From: a virus
DNA: 42,171 bases
Direction: 5' to 3' (one strand)
IMG/VR virus record: IMGVR_UViG_3300021440_000054
Location: 1-42,171 of that record
In this document: one piece after another, positions 1 through 7,537 of the stretch
How the letters are laid out: the number at the start of each line of letters is the position of its first letter
How positions within the stretch are numbered: position 1 is the first letter of the stretch
Translations under genes and position numbers: made by a program
The notes under the pieces: model-generated
Told to the model about the DNA's origin: nothing
The model's input: only the letters and a program-made list of their open reading frames with translations
Databases searched by the model: none

Positions 1-33
1 CACGGCTCACGCGACTATGCGTATAGGGGGTAA
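1..33 (+). CDS. Large terminase, C-terminal end (continuation of 40293-41954)
   Basis: Bases 1-33 read in frame as the last ten residues of TerL (HGSRDYAYRG) plus a TAA stop. They are identical to 41922-41954, where the full gene ends. This is not a separate gene; it shows that the window was cut inside terL. Confidence 0.9.
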   Translation, partial: HGSRDYAYRG

Positions 34-250
34 GTATGGCTGAAACAATCGGACGAGCTGCCGCCGCAACATTCACGCTTGGGTTGAGTGAGGCGGTGCG
101 CCCACTCATTAGTAAACCAAAGATTCAAGGGCCGTCCGTGCCGCAGCCGACCACGGCTCCCAGTACGGAGACGCAAGCGGTCCAGCAAGCCTCCTCAGAA
201 GCCTCGGCGCGACGGAATAAGGCGCAAGGCTACCGCAGTACGATCCTCCA
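1..250. repeat. Terminal direct repeat, left copy
   Basis: These 250 bases are repeated at 41922-42171 with a constant offset of 41921. The only difference I see is A at 127 versus G at 42048. The repeat covers the last 11 codons of the large terminase gene and most of the next small gene. It may be a true terminal redundancy (T7-like phages have direct terminal repeats of a few hundred bp) or the overlap left when a circular assembly was linearised. The mismatch shows that the two ends come from different reads or molecules. Confidence 0.95.
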
Positions 251-293
251 GAAGCTCAGTGCGACTCCCTTGAAGGACACGATTGGAGCCTAA
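36..293 (+). CDS. Small hypothetical protein between terminase and portal
   Basis: 85 aa, starting 2 nt after the terL stop, with a G-run at 26-30 as a plausible ribosome binding site. The N-terminal third is Ala-rich (AAAATFTLG), the middle is Pro/Thr/Ser/Gln-rich and probably disordered (about residues 28-55), and the C-terminus is basic. I recognise no domain. A short gene between terL and the portal is common in podoviruses. The right-hand repeat copy (41957 onward) encodes Arg instead of Gln at residue 31 (CAA versus CGA), so the residue is polymorphic in the population or an error in one copy. Confidence 0.7.
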   Translation: MAETIGRAAAATFTLGLSEAVRPLISKPKIQGPSVPQPTTAPSTETQAVQQASSEASARRNKAQGYRSTILQKLSATPLKDTIGA

Positions 294-1964
294 ATGCCTA
301 TCGACGGGAAATCCATTGTCAAACGGTACGACACGCTGAAGCAGAACGCGAGCACGCATTTTGCGCTCTGTGAGCAAATGGCCAAGTACGTCGCGCCTTC
401 TCGGGTCGGCATCCTCGGTAAGCGAACTCCTGGGCAATCTCAGATGACCGGCGTGTTTGACTCCACCTCGCTGATGTCAAGCGAACTGATGGCACAGTTC
501 ATCAGCTCCTATACGATGAATCCCGCGCAACAATGGGGCGCGATGCGGATGAGGAATCCGGCGTTTCGGGATGACGATGAGATCAACGAATGGCTGGAAG
601 AGTCACGAGATCGCATGCTTGCCGAGTTTGCGAATAGTATGTTTTACGCGGAAGCGCCTGAGTCGATGGTGGATTGGGTCGCCTTCGGGACGAACTTCCT
701 CCTTGCCGAAGAAATGCCGTTCGGGGTGGCGCGTGTACCGAAACGCGGGTTTCGCGGGCAACGGTTTGAAGCCGTGAAAACGGGGCGGTTTGTGATTGCT
801 GATGGGCCAGACGGATTAGTCGACACCGTGGGGCGCGAGCATGAGGTGACGGCGGACGTGATGGTGCGACGATGGGGTCTGGAGTCCATGCCTGACAATG
901 TGACGAAGGCCATTAAGGAACCAGGCGGGGGCGATAAGCCATTTTGCGTGATCCACATGGTCTATCCGCGCTCGTTCAGTGACCGTGAGTTTGCCGCGGG
1001 GAATAAAAAATTGCCGTGGATCTCGTGCTGGGTGGAGAAAGAGAGTAAGGCGTTGCTGAGCGAGTCTGGCTATCGCACGTTCCCCGGTGCGGTCGCACGA
1101 TACCAACGGACGCCAGGTGAAGTCTTTGGCCGTGGCCGTGGACATTTGGCCTTTCCTGATATCTGGAGTTTGAACGAACTCAAGCGGATGTCGCTGGAAG
1201 ATTTCTCCTTCAAGGTGCGTCCGCCGGTGCTGGTGGCACATGATTCCGTGTTCGGGACGTTACGCCTCGTCCCTGGCGCGGCGACGACGATTCAAACGCA
1301 TGGGCTGCCGATTGAAAGCCGCATTCGGCCATGGGAGACCGGATCGCGTCCTGAAATTACGAGCATGAAGGAAGAGGAGTTGCGGAAGTCGATCCGACAG
1401 ATTTTCTTCGTCGATCAGATCTTGCAACTCATGGAAGTCAACAAGTCGGAAATGACGGCGTTTGAGTTTGCGAAGAAGCTGGAATTACTGTTCCGTTTAC
1501 TCGGGCCGGTCTACGGTCGGGTCGAAAAGGAATTCCTTGGGCAAGTGTGGGACACCAGTTTTGATGCGGCTTTGAGTGGGGGGCTGTTCTCGCCTCCGCC
1601 TCAAGCGTTATTTGAGACCGACGGGGAAATTGAAACAGTGTTCGAGAATCCGATCTCTCGCTCGCAACGGGCGACCGATGTTGAGTCGATTGGCCTCGCC
1701 GTGCAAGACCTCTTGCCGCTCGGGCAGATGTTCCCGCAGATCTGGGATACCTATGACCCCGATGAAATGGTCGCTATCGTCAACCGGGCACGCGGCGTCC
1801 CGGCCAAGGCGACGCGCTCGATTCAACAGCGTGAACAGTTTAGAAATGCTCGGCACCAACAAGAGCAATCCGACCAGGCGCTTGCCCAAGCCGGACAAAT
1901 TGCCGAGGCCGGGAAGAATGTCGCGCCGTTGCTGACGGCCTTACAGGGAGGCAAGCAGGGGTGA
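294..1964 (+). CDS. Portal (head-tail connector) protein, T7 gp8-like
   Basis: 556 aa. The protein matches the T7-type head-to-tail connector family (Pfam Head-tail_con): an N-terminal helix KRYDTLKQNASTHFALCEQM followed by the LMSSELMAQFISSYTMNP region, and a central clip/wing with RGRGHLAFPDIWSLNELKR near residue 280. The length fits the family. Twelve copies would form the ring through which DNA is packaged and to which the adaptor at 17206 attaches. The ATG at 294 directly follows the upstream stop and has GGAG about 8 nt before it. The gene overlaps the next start by 4 nt. The C-terminal 60 residues are Gln/Ala-rich. Confidence 0.95.
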   Translation: MPIDGKSIVKRYDTLKQNASTHFALCEQMAKYVAPSRVGILGKRTPGQSQMTGVFDSTSLMSSELMAQFISSYTMNPAQQWGAMRMRNPAFRDDDEINEWLEESRDRMLAEFANSMFYAEAPESMVDWVAFGTNFLLAEEMPFGVARVPKRGFRGQRFEAVKTGRFVIADGPDGLVDTVGREHEVTADVMVRRWGLESMPDNVTKAIKEPGGGDKPFCVIHMVYPRSFSDREFAAGNKKLPWISCWVEKESKALLSESGYRTFPGAVARYQRTPGEVFGRGRGHLAFPDIWSLNELKRMSLEDFSFKVRPPVLVAHDSVFGTLRLVPGAATTIQTHGLPIESRIRPWETGSRPEITSMKEEELRKSIRQIFFVDQILQLMEVNKSEMTAFEFAKKLELLFRLLGPVYGRVEKEFLGQVWDTSFDAALSGGLFSPPPQALFETDGEIETVFENPISRSQRATDVESIGLAVQDLLPLGQMFPQIWDTYDPDEMVAIVNRARGVPAKATRSIQQREQFRNARHQQEQSDQALAQAGQIAEAGKNVAPLLTALQGGKQG

Positions 1965-2158
1965 ATATCGAAACTGCTGTTCTAGGAGCGATGCCGAGGA
2001 TGGGCATGTCCTCCGATCATCCGCTCATGGCAGACGGTGGCGGATCAATTTACTGCTTGGCATGCAAGTCCGAGATGTGTTCCGAGAAAGGCGATCTCCG
2101 TAAAACATACAAACTCAGCACGATCGCTCAATTTAGGCTGGAGAGCAAGAAGCCATGA
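1961..2158 (+). CDS. Small hypothetical protein with Cys pair
   Basis: 65 aa from a GTG start that overlaps the portal stop (GTGA). It contains YCLACKSEMC near residue 30, a Cys cluster that could bind zinc, and a basic C-terminus. It overlaps the next gene by 4 nt, as expected for a coupled small ORF in a dense late operon. Function unknown. Start choice and coding status are moderately supported by the two overlaps only. Confidence 0.55.
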   Translation: MNIETAVLGAMPRMGMSSDHPLMADGGGSIYCLACKSEMCSEKGDLRKTYKLSTIAQFRLESKKP

Positions 2159-2409
2159 TTGACTGGATTCTTCGCAGATTTCAACGTGAGCCGGACCAGG
2201 CCGAGATTGTCTATAATGCGTACATTTCGACGTTCAACACGCCGACCGGGCAGATCGTCTTGCAGCACCTTGTGAACAGCGTTTATGCCACCATTTGCTA
2301 CAGTAAGGACCAGATTGAGCAAGCCGCGCATAACGGACGCCGCAGCGTGGTCCACGAGATCTTAGAAACCATTCACCTCAAGTCACAGGAAACCAATGGG
2401 GATACTTGA
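2155..2409 (+). CDS. Bbp19-like phage protein
   Basis: 84 aa. The pattern YNAYISTFNTPTGQIVLQHL, followed by AAHNGRRSVVHEIL, is that of the Bbp19-like family named after Bordetella phage BPP-1, found between portal and capsid genes in many podo- and siphophages. The biochemical role is unknown. The gene overlaps its neighbours on both sides (4 nt and 14 nt), so it is almost certainly translated with the portal and the next gene. Confidence 0.8.
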   Translation: MIDWILRRFQREPDQAEIVYNAYISTFNTPTGQIVLQHLVNSVYATICYSKDQIEQAAHNGRRSVVHEILETIHLKSQETNGDT

Positions 2410-2773
2410 TCGGCTGGCCGGCATGGATCTGAAGCAGAGTCGCCCGTCCAAAGAGCGCATCGCAACCTACGGCAAGCGTACGGACGGCAGCCCTAAAGGG
2501 GCTGGGTACTTTGGCGAGATACCAAATCCTCAAGGCGGATACTCAACAGAATTGAGCATCGGCGTTAACATTGATGGGCAAGAAATGAACATTCCAACAA
2601 TGGTGCCTACCCTGTCCAAGAAAGACATCAAGGACTTATTGAAGGCCAAGAATGTTCAAGAAATCCCTGAATCGGTTGTACAAAAAGCTGTGGACCATGC
2701 CAAAAAACGAATGCGTGACGGGAAGAGTCCGTACGCGGAGCCGGATGAATTTTACCCACTGCCGAAGGAGTAA
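2396..2773 (+). CDS. Conserved phage protein with RTDGSPKGxGYFGEI motif
   Basis: 125 aa. The core ATYGKRTDGSPKGAGYFGEI, then ELSIGVNIDGQEMNIPTMVP and the C-terminal KAVDHAKKRM..GKSPYA, is a small module I recognise from phage structural regions, either alone or fused to internal virion proteins. Its function is not established. It lies between the Bbp19-like gene and the scaffold, starts 14 nt inside the upstream gene and ends at the scaffold start, so it probably acts in head assembly or ejection. That role is inferred from position only. Confidence 0.7.
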   Translation: MGILDRLAGMDLKQSRPSKERIATYGKRTDGSPKGAGYFGEIPNPQGGYSTELSIGVNIDGQEMNIPTMVPTLSKKDIKDLLKAKNVQEIPESVVQKAVDHAKKRMRDGKSPYAEPDEFYPLPKE

Positions 2774-2775
2774 TG

Positions 2776-3603
2776 ATGAATGAAACGATTGACGGGCAAG
2801 CGCTCAGTTCACAGCCCAATCCGAGTGATTGGCGCGGGCATTTAACAGATGATCTCAGGGCCGATCCGGTTGTCTCAGGATGGGCCGAGAAGGCAAGTGA
2901 GAAAGATATTCCGTCTCTCATTAAGGGCTACGCGCACGCACAGAAGCGCATGGGCAGCGCAATCAATCTTCCCGGGAAAGATGCCAAACCGGAGGACCTT
3001 GCCGCACTACGCACCAAACTCTATGAATCAGGCGTGTTCGCGGCTCCTCCGGCTAAACCCGAAGAGTACGGCTTGACCGATCCAGGAAACTTACCGGAAG
3101 GGGTGAAGTTCTCGCCTGAGTTGGCCGGGAAGTTTGCCGCGGCCATGCACAAGCACGGCATTCCGAAGGCCGCGCTGGCGGACCTGATGCCGGTGTATCT
3201 GGAGGCGATCCAAGGGAATGCGGCCACGCTCAAGACCGATGCGGACGCCAAGGTGCAAGCGCTTCGCAAGGAGCACGGCGACAAGTTTGATGAACGGTGG
3301 GAGCTGGCGGACCGGCTGGCCAAAGACATCTTTAAGAGCGATGAGGAGCTAGCGTTTCTTGCCAAGACCGGAGCGGGTCCCTTGCTCTACGGGCCGTTGC
3401 TCCGCTTGGCCCACCTCGCCAGCCAAGATTCCAGCTATATCGAAAGTCTGAAGCCGTCAGGGGATGGGAGTGCCAATGCGGCGAGCGAGCACACGAAGAT
3501 CATGACGGACCCTAAACATCCCATGCATGAAGCCTACAGGCGCAGTGATCCGAAAGTGCTGGAGTACATCGATGGCCTCTACCGAAAGCAGGTGACGGCA
3601 TGA
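2776..3603 (+). CDS. Capsid assembly scaffolding protein
   Basis: 275 aa from ATG 2776. An earlier ATG at 2773 exists, but the GAAGGAG at 2764-2770 is better spaced for 2776. The N-terminus has the signature DWRGHLTDDL..DPVV.....KDIPSLIKGY.HAQKRMGSAI.LPGKDAKPEDLAAL..KL....P.KPEEYGL, typical of scaffold proteins placed immediately before the capsid gene. The body is helical and charged, and the C-terminus is basic. It should nucleate procapsid assembly and leave before or during packaging. No protease gene is seen nearby. Confidence 0.85.
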   Translation: MNETIDGQALSSQPNPSDWRGHLTDDLRADPVVSGWAEKASEKDIPSLIKGYAHAQKRMGSAINLPGKDAKPEDLAALRTKLYESGVFAAPPAKPEEYGLTDPGNLPEGVKFSPELAGKFAAAMHKHGIPKAALADLMPVYLEAIQGNAATLKTDADAKVQALRKEHGDKFDERWELADRLAKDIFKSDEELAFLAKTGAGPLLYGPLLRLAHLASQDSSYIESLKPSGDGSANAASEHTKIMTDPKHPMHEAYRRSDPKVLEYIDGLYRKQVTA

Positions 3604-3797
3604 CATCGACCAGTGTTGAGCCGGTTGAATTTGAGCAAGGCCTTCGGACGAACCACCCAGACTTGAAGGTGTTTACTGAGAATTTCATTAAGATGGGCAT
3701 GGGCAATGAAGAAATCTGTAAGCGGGTCGGGGTCCCTGGCTCATTCGTTGACAAGATTCGGTCAAGTATGCGAAAAGGAGACGTTACGAAAAGGTAA
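3600..3797 (+). CDS. Small hypothetical protein, HTH-like
   Basis: 65 aa, start overlapping the scaffold stop (ATGA), with AGGTGA upstream. The C-terminal half, NFIKMGMGNEEICKRVGVPGSFVDKIRSSM, reads like a resolvase-type helix-turn-helix (helix, turn around GVPGS, recognition helix). It ends within a repeat/hairpin at 3771-3798 that opens the capsid leader. It could bind DNA or the leader RNA, but this is conjecture from the HTH-like spacing. Confidence 0.6.
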   Translation: MTSTSVEPVEFEQGLRTNHPDLKVFTENFIKMGMGNEEICKRVGVPGSFVDKIRSSMRKGDVTKR

Positions 3798-3818
3798 CAT
3801 GTAGCGAAAAGGTAACAT
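3771..3818 (+). repeat. Three copies of CGAAAAGG at the gene end
   Basis: CGAAAAGG occurs at 3771-3778, 3787-3794 and 3805-3812. The last two copies are part of a 14-bp exact repeat (CGAAAAGGTAACAT) with an 18-bp period. GTTAC at 3783-3787 can also pair with GTAAC at 3794-3798 around the stop codon of the upstream gene. It marks the start of the capsid leader. Confidence 0.75.
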
Positions 3819-3968
3819 CATTCCGGGGAGCCTCCTTGTGAGGTCCGGTGGGAGACGCGAAAGCGTCCGAACTTGGTAGCACGTCACGCTACTAGGATGG
3901 TCCGGTAAGTACGGGCAGCCCTCCGCGACAGTCGATCTTTATCGGTATTCTCACACCGGAGGTTTCCT
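3819..3968 (+). promoter_or_regulatory. Structured 5' leader of the major capsid gene
   Basis: The 171-nt gap before the capsid gene holds several hairpins: CCTC/GAGG at 3831-3843, GACGC-GAAA-GCGTC at 3854-3867 (GNRA tetraloop), GTAGC/GCTAC at 3876-3892 and CGAT-CTTT-ATCG at 3933-3944. GGTCCGGT occurs twice (3842-3849, 3899-3906), and its TCCGGT part is complementary to ACCGGA at 3955-3960, which overlaps the GGAGG ribosome binding site (3958-3962). CCTCCG at 3920-3925 can also pair with CGGAGG at 3957-3962. Translational control of capsid synthesis is a reasonable inference; no known RNA family was recognised. Confidence 0.5.
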
Positions 3969-4904
3969 ATGTCTGTCTTCGCAGATCAGGCGTTTAGATA
4001 TAACTTTGACACCACACTCTTAACCACATTCCAGCAAGAGAAAACCATCGTCCGGGGGCTTCTCATGCCCCAGATGATTCACACTAACGTCAAGGCCGCG
4101 ATTGACCATCATGAGCGGTTGGGTACTGGCATTGCGAACGATGTCGTTTCGCAGTTCGGGCAGACCCAGCTTCAAAACCTCAACCATTCCCGGCGTGCCT
4201 GTACGCTGATCTCCAGCGATTTCACCGTCGCGATCAGCGATGAAAACGTCTTGCGGAGTCTGGTCGAGTACCAGAACGGGTACACCATGACCCTCGCGGC
4301 AGGTCTCAATCGGCGTGCCGATAAGCACGTCATCGATGCGTTGATTGGCTCGGCCAGTACCGCCGCCGTAGGCACCGGAACCGGCATCATCACCTACAGC
4401 ACACAGACGATGCTGGCAGGACACCAGATCGGGGCCGCCTCGGCCATGGATCTCGCTCGCATCATCAACGCGAACGAGTTATTGAGCAAAAAGGGCGTGC
4501 CGAACGACGGCAAGCGAGCGTTCCTCTACTCTCCTGGCCAGCTTCGAGACATTCTGGCGATCACCCAGGCGTCAAGCTCTGACTTCACGAAGAATCAGAT
4601 TCATGACGTAGGGACGATCAACGGGGTGAGGTGGCAGGGGTTCAATTGGTACGAAATCGCAGATGTCATCCAGGACGATGCGAGCACGACGTTGCTCCGC
4701 ATGCTGCCTGTTCCATCGTACCGACAGTGCATTGCGTTCCATCCGGCAGCGGTCGGGCTGTCCATCGGGAAAGAAATTCAGACGCAGATGGACCCGCGTC
4801 CTGACCTGCAATCCCGTCCGACTCAGGTCCGTGCCTCCATGATGATGGCGGCGGTTCGGGTCTGGGAAGGTGGAGTTGTGGAAGTGAGAGCCTTGGAAAA
4901 CTAA
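3969..4904 (+). CDS. Major capsid protein (Phage_capsid_2-like)
   Basis: 311 aa, strong GGAGG ribosome binding site 6 nt upstream. The sequence fits the HK97-fold capsid family seen in BPP-1-like podoviruses: an N-terminal arm (QAFRYNFDTTLLTTFQQEKT), a long central region with NGYTMTLAAGLNRRADKHVIDAL, and a C-terminal AFHPAAVGLSIGKEI followed by RASMMMAAVRVWEGGVVEV, a typical end for this family. It assembles the head with the upstream scaffold and the downstream decoration-like protein. No proteolytic maturation signal is visible. Confidence 0.92.
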   Translation: MSVFADQAFRYNFDTTLLTTFQQEKTIVRGLLMPQMIHTNVKAAIDHHERLGTGIANDVVSQFGQTQLQNLNHSRRACTLISSDFTVAISDENVLRSLVEYQNGYTMTLAAGLNRRADKHVIDALIGSASTAAVGTGTGIITYSTQTMLAGHQIGAASAMDLARIINANELLSKKGVPNDGKRAFLYSPGQLRDILAITQASSSDFTKNQIHDVGTINGVRWQGFNWYEIADVIQDDASTTLLRMLPVPSYRQCIAFHPAAVGLSIGKEIQTQMDPRPDLQSRPTQVRASMMMAAVRVWEGGVVEVRALEN

Positions 4905-4908
4905 TAGC

Positions 4909-4927
4909 CTGACGGGTACCCCGTCAG
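4909..4927 (+). other. Hairpin between capsid and decoration genes
   Basis: CTGACGG (4909-4915) and CCGTCAG (4921-4927) form a 7-bp stem with a 5-nt loop and no T-tract. It lies between two highly expressed genes and may protect or process the capsid mRNA rather than stop transcription. Confidence 0.6.
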
Positions 4928-4945
4928 TGTAAAGGGAGTGACAGT

Positions 4946-5365
4946 ATGGCAAATCTCAACTCAGCTCAGTACGCGAACATCTATGTGAACAAGTACCTCG
5001 TCGATGCGCGGAACTTCGACGGACGCGCAGTACCGATTCCGTTCGATCATGTCGTGGGATCTGATGCGAACGGCGACACGGTGAACTTGGCCGTCATTCC
5101 GGCGAACTGCAAAGTGGTCGGACTGGACGTGGCCAACTCCGCGCTCGGCGCGGCGACGACGCTCTCGTTGGGAGACGCTGGCAGCGCGACGCGCTTTCTC
5201 GCGGCGACTGCCGTGACCTCAGCAGGCAAGAACACGGGTCTGTTGGTAGCGGGGCAGAACTACAAGCCGACAGCTGACACGATCCTGTTAGCCACCTGGG
5301 GCGGTGCCGCTCCCACGGCGGCTGGCACGATCTCTGGGGTGCTCTGGGTCATCCCGGCAGTCTAA
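4946..5365 (+). CDS. Putative capsid decoration/cement protein
   Basis: 139 aa, beta-strand rich, with many Ala/Thr/Gly residues (NLAVIPANCKVVGLDVANSA, then a C-terminal strand ISGVLWVIPAV). It lies directly after the capsid gene, before a strong terminator, so it belongs to the same highly expressed transcription unit. Small beta-rich proteins in this position are usually head decoration or head-fibre proteins. The assignment rests on position and composition, not a recognised motif. Confidence 0.6.
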   Translation: MANLNSAQYANIYVNKYLVDARNFDGRAVPIPFDHVVGSDANGDTVNLAVIPANCKVVGLDVANSALGAATTLSLGDAGSATRFLAATAVTSAGKNTGLLVAGQNYKPTADTILLATWGGAAPTAAGTISGVLWVIPAV

Positions 5366-5381
5366 CGTCTTTCTACCTGAA

Positions 5382-5414
5382 GGGAGGGGGCCGACTCGTC
5401 GGCCCCCTCCTCTC
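5382..5414 (+). terminator. Strong stem-loop terminator after capsid unit
   Basis: GGAGGGGGCCGA (5383-5394) and TCGGCCCCCTCC (5399-5410) form a perfect 12-bp GC-rich stem with a CTCG loop, followed by a short T/C stretch (TCTC) rather than a full U-tract. It probably ends or attenuates the head transcript so that capsid and decoration mRNA exceeds that of downstream genes. Confidence 0.85.
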
Positions 5415-5428
5415 ATCGGAGGTCTATC

Positions 5429-5620
5429 ATGGCAGCATTTGCAGATATGGCGGCAGCCGGGTCTCGGGCCGTCGCAAAGGTGGCGGATGGGACATGGATT
5501 AACGCCCATTCCGAACGCAAGCAAGACGGCACGATTGCGGTGCGCGTGCAGCGCAAGATGAGCCCCGCGAATCCAGACTATGGCGCGTGGGTGGAAATCA
5601 CTGATGATGCGACGGTGTAA
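5429..5620 (+). CDS. Small hypothetical protein
   Basis: 63 aa with a good GGAGG ribosome binding site at 5417-5421. It is a compact sequence ending in a probable beta hairpin (TIAVRVQRKMSP, then AWVEITDDATV). No family was recognised. It opens the block of small structural-type genes after the capsid terminator, and the next gene follows 12 nt later with its own ribosome binding site. Confidence 0.65.
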   Translation: MAAFADMAAAGSRAVAKVADGTWINAHSERKQDGTIAVRVQRKMSPANPDYGAWVEITDDATV

Positions 5621-5632
5621 GGGAGGCACGCT

Positions 5633-6070
5633 ATGACGAGTGCACAAATTCGGCAAGCGATGAAGATGACGATTGATTTAGCCCCGGCGATTGGCCGCGC
5701 GGCGGAAATCGTGGAGTCTGCCGAGCAAGCGGAAAGCCTCATCATGGAGGCGGATGTACGCCGGAAGGCCATTGAGGATGAGATTACGTCACTGAGAGAG
5801 TCGATTCCTGCACTGCGAGACGGCGCGGCGAAGGTGGCGACAGACCTGGAGCAAGCGAAGCAAGCGGCAGACATCGAAAAGGCGAGCCTGAACAAGCAGC
5901 TTGGGGCCATTCAAGAAAAGATTGATGCGGCGAAATCCGCCCTGGAGACAACACGCGCCGAGCATGCGGCGTTCATGCAGAGTACGGAAGCTGAGAGGAT
6001 CTTGGCACAGTCGGAACTTGACGGAATTAAGCGAGACATGGAGACGGTGTTAAATAAATTACGGAACTAG
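5633..6070 (+). CDS. Coiled-coil protein
   Basis: 145 aa. From about residue 25 to the end it is almost entirely predicted helix, with heptad-like spacing (ADVRRKAIEDEITSLRESIP, LEQAKQAADIEKASLNKQL, and a C-terminal MKRDMETVLNKL-type segment), so a long coiled coil is expected. There is no catalytic motif or signal peptide. It lies among small virion-type genes and could be a structural spacer or a fibre component; function unknown. Confidence 0.7.
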   Translation: MTSAQIRQAMKMTIDLAPAIGRAAEIVESAEQAESLIMEADVRRKAIEDEITSLRESIPALRDGAAKVATDLEQAKQAADIEKASLNKQLGAIQEKIDAAKSALETTRAEHAAFMQSTEAERILAQSELDGIKRDMETVLNKLRN

Positions 6071-6082
6071 GGGAGAGAGATT

Positions 6083-6511
6083 ATGGCCGCTGGTGCATGG
6101 ACCTTTCCAAACTCCGCTCGAACCGACTTACTCAACGGCACGTTTGATTTAGACACCGATACCTTCCTTATTGCGCTGTTTCTCTCGACTTCCAATATAG
6201 GCGCGGCCAGCACGACCTATGCTGGCGTGACCAACGAACACGCGAACGCGAACGGGTACACCACGGGCGGGTTTTCCTTAGGAGCGCTGACGCTGGCCGG
6301 TACGACGACGGTGACGGTCGATGATCCGGCTGACGCGGTGTGGACGGCCTCTGGCGGGTCCATCGTGGCGCGGTATGCCGTCATTTACGAATCTGCCGGG
6401 CGGGTGCTGTGCTATTGCCTGCTTGATAGTACGCCTGCCGATGTCACGGTGACTTCAGGTAATACGTTGACCATTGCCTTTAACGCAAGCGGGATATTCA
6501 CCTTGGCCTAA
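6083..6511 (+). CDS. Small beta-rich phage structural protein
   Basis: 142 aa. The layout LLNGTFDLDTDTFLIALFLS ... NGYTTGGFSLGALTL ... DAVWTASGGSIVARYAVIYE ... GNTLTIAFNASGIFTLA matches a widespread family of small phage proteins, usually annotated only as structural or hypothetical, found near tail and fibre genes in sipho- and podophages. The likely role is a virion surface or fibre-associated beta-sandwich. The ribosome binding site GGGGAGAG precedes ATG 6083. Confidence 0.75.
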   Translation: MAAGAWTFPNSARTDLLNGTFDLDTDTFLIALFLSTSNIGAASTTYAGVTNEHANANGYTTGGFSLGALTLAGTTTVTVDDPADAVWTASGGSIVARYAVIYESAGRVLCYCLLDSTPADVTVTSGNTLTIAFNASGIFTLA

Positions 6512-6540
6512 ATGGTAAGCGTCCCTTGAGGAGGAACGTT

Positions 6541-6882
6541 ATGTCTAGACGGTATATGTGGGGTGTACTACTAGCAGTATGTCTTCCCTCTGTGTGTATG
6601 GCCACGACAGCCAGTTGGGACGCGGTAAGCGATCCTGAATTGCAAGGATACCGGCTCTATCGTGCCACGGGGTCCTGCGTCACGCCTGGCGCGTTTGCGA
6701 CAGTCAATACCTATGGCACGGTGACAACTGGGATCGTAACGAATCCCACCACGAACGGGACTTACTGTCACAGATTAACAGCTTTTAATTCCGCTGGCGA
6801 ATCACCCTTTTCTAATATGGTGGAGTTCAAGTATGTGGTGGTCCCTCCCCTTGCCCCTCAAAATCTCAGTGTCAGACCTTGA
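6541..6882 (+). CDS. Exported fibronectin type III-like protein
   Basis: 113 aa from ATG 6541, chosen because AGGAGG lies at 6529-6534. The N-terminus is a Sec-type signal (SRR, then hydrophobic MWGVLLAVCLPSVC, cleavage likely after CMA). The mature part is one FN3-like beta sandwich: ASWDAVSDPELQGYRLYR ... YCHRLTAFNSAGESPFSN. It ends with a Pro-rich tail, PPLAPQNLSVRP, that looks like the start of a second FN3 unit cut short. FN3 domains on phage virions usually bind carbohydrate surfaces weakly. It is the first of five putative surface proteins here with signal peptides. Confidence 0.75.
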   Translation: MSRRYMWGVLLAVCLPSVCMATTASWDAVSDPELQGYRLYRATGSCVTPGAFATVNTYGTVTTGIVTNPTTNGTYCHRLTAFNSAGESPFSNMVEFKYVVVPPLAPQNLSVRP

Positions 6883-6947
6883 GGGGCCTCAAGCGGTGGC
6901 GGTGTTTGCATTGTAAGGATCATATGAACTAACGCAAGGAGAATGAC

Positions 6948-7526
6948 ATGAGTGTTGGATATTGGGAAACATTAGCAACGGTTGCGGCAGATGGGACGGC
7001 ATTGACGGCGGCGGCACGGGCGAGCTTGCTCCAGGGTAGCGCAAAGGCTGGCCTCTATACGCTCCCGGCCAACAAGCTGAGGATCGGTGACGTACTCCAC
7101 CTTCGTGCTTCAGGCCGTATTTCGTGCGTGGTGACGACGCCAGGGTCCATCACGTTTGACCTCTCGGCGGGTGTGGGCGGGACGGCGTTTTTCTCGTCTG
7201 CCGTCATCCCGTTGAACATCGTCGCCAAGACCAACGTGCCGTGGATCTTGGATGTTGAGATGATTGTCCGAGCCGTCGGCAACGCGGCTAATTTGTTTGG
7301 CCAGGGATTCTGGCTGTCTGAGGCCGCCCTCAACGTGGCGGTACCATCGACCGGCCCAGGCCCAGGCGGTAATACCTTGCCCTACAATACGGCTCCGGTG
7401 GTGGGTAGTAACGTCGATTTCTCGATTGCGAATATCATTGATTTCAATTTCACCCAGACCGTGGCCACAGGCAGCGTCACGTTACACAACTACTGCTTGT
7501 CGCTGAAAACCTCGACTGGATTCTAG
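6948..7526 (+). CDS. Putative virion structural protein; donor of duplicated segment
   Basis: 192 aa, beta-rich. An N-terminal helix (TALTAAARASLLQGSAK) precedes PANKLRIGDVLHLRASGRIS at about residues 40-59, the start of a jelly-roll-like domain; the C-terminus carries NIIDFNFTQTVATGSVTLHN, typical of small phage fibre or head proteins. Bases 7065-7141 recur at about 83% identity at 29846-29922, where they form the N-terminus of an early protein. The ribosome binding site AAGGAG is upstream. Likely a virion surface protein; no precise name is possible. Confidence 0.7.
   Translation: MSVGYWETLATVAADGTALTAAARASLLQGSAKAGLYTLPANKLRIGDVLHLRASGRISCVVTTPGSITFDLSAGVGGTAFFSSAVIPLNIVAKTNVPWILDVEMIVRAVGNAANLFGQGFWLSEAALNVAVPSTGPGPGGNTLPYNTAPVVGSNVDFSIANIIDFNFTQTVATGSVTLHNYCLSLKTSTGF
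7065..7141 (+). repeat. Segment duplicated in early region (copy A)
   Basis: Gapless match to 29846-29922 over 77 bp with about 13 mismatches. The last 27 bp (7115-7141) are identical to 29896-29922. The same reading frame is kept in both places. Confidence 0.9.
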
Positions 7527-7537
7527 GGGGAGGCACC

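Noticed and set aside
3819-3968. Group I or II intron upstream of the capsid gene
   Set aside because: Too short, with no conserved intron core or endonuclease; a leader regulator is simpler.
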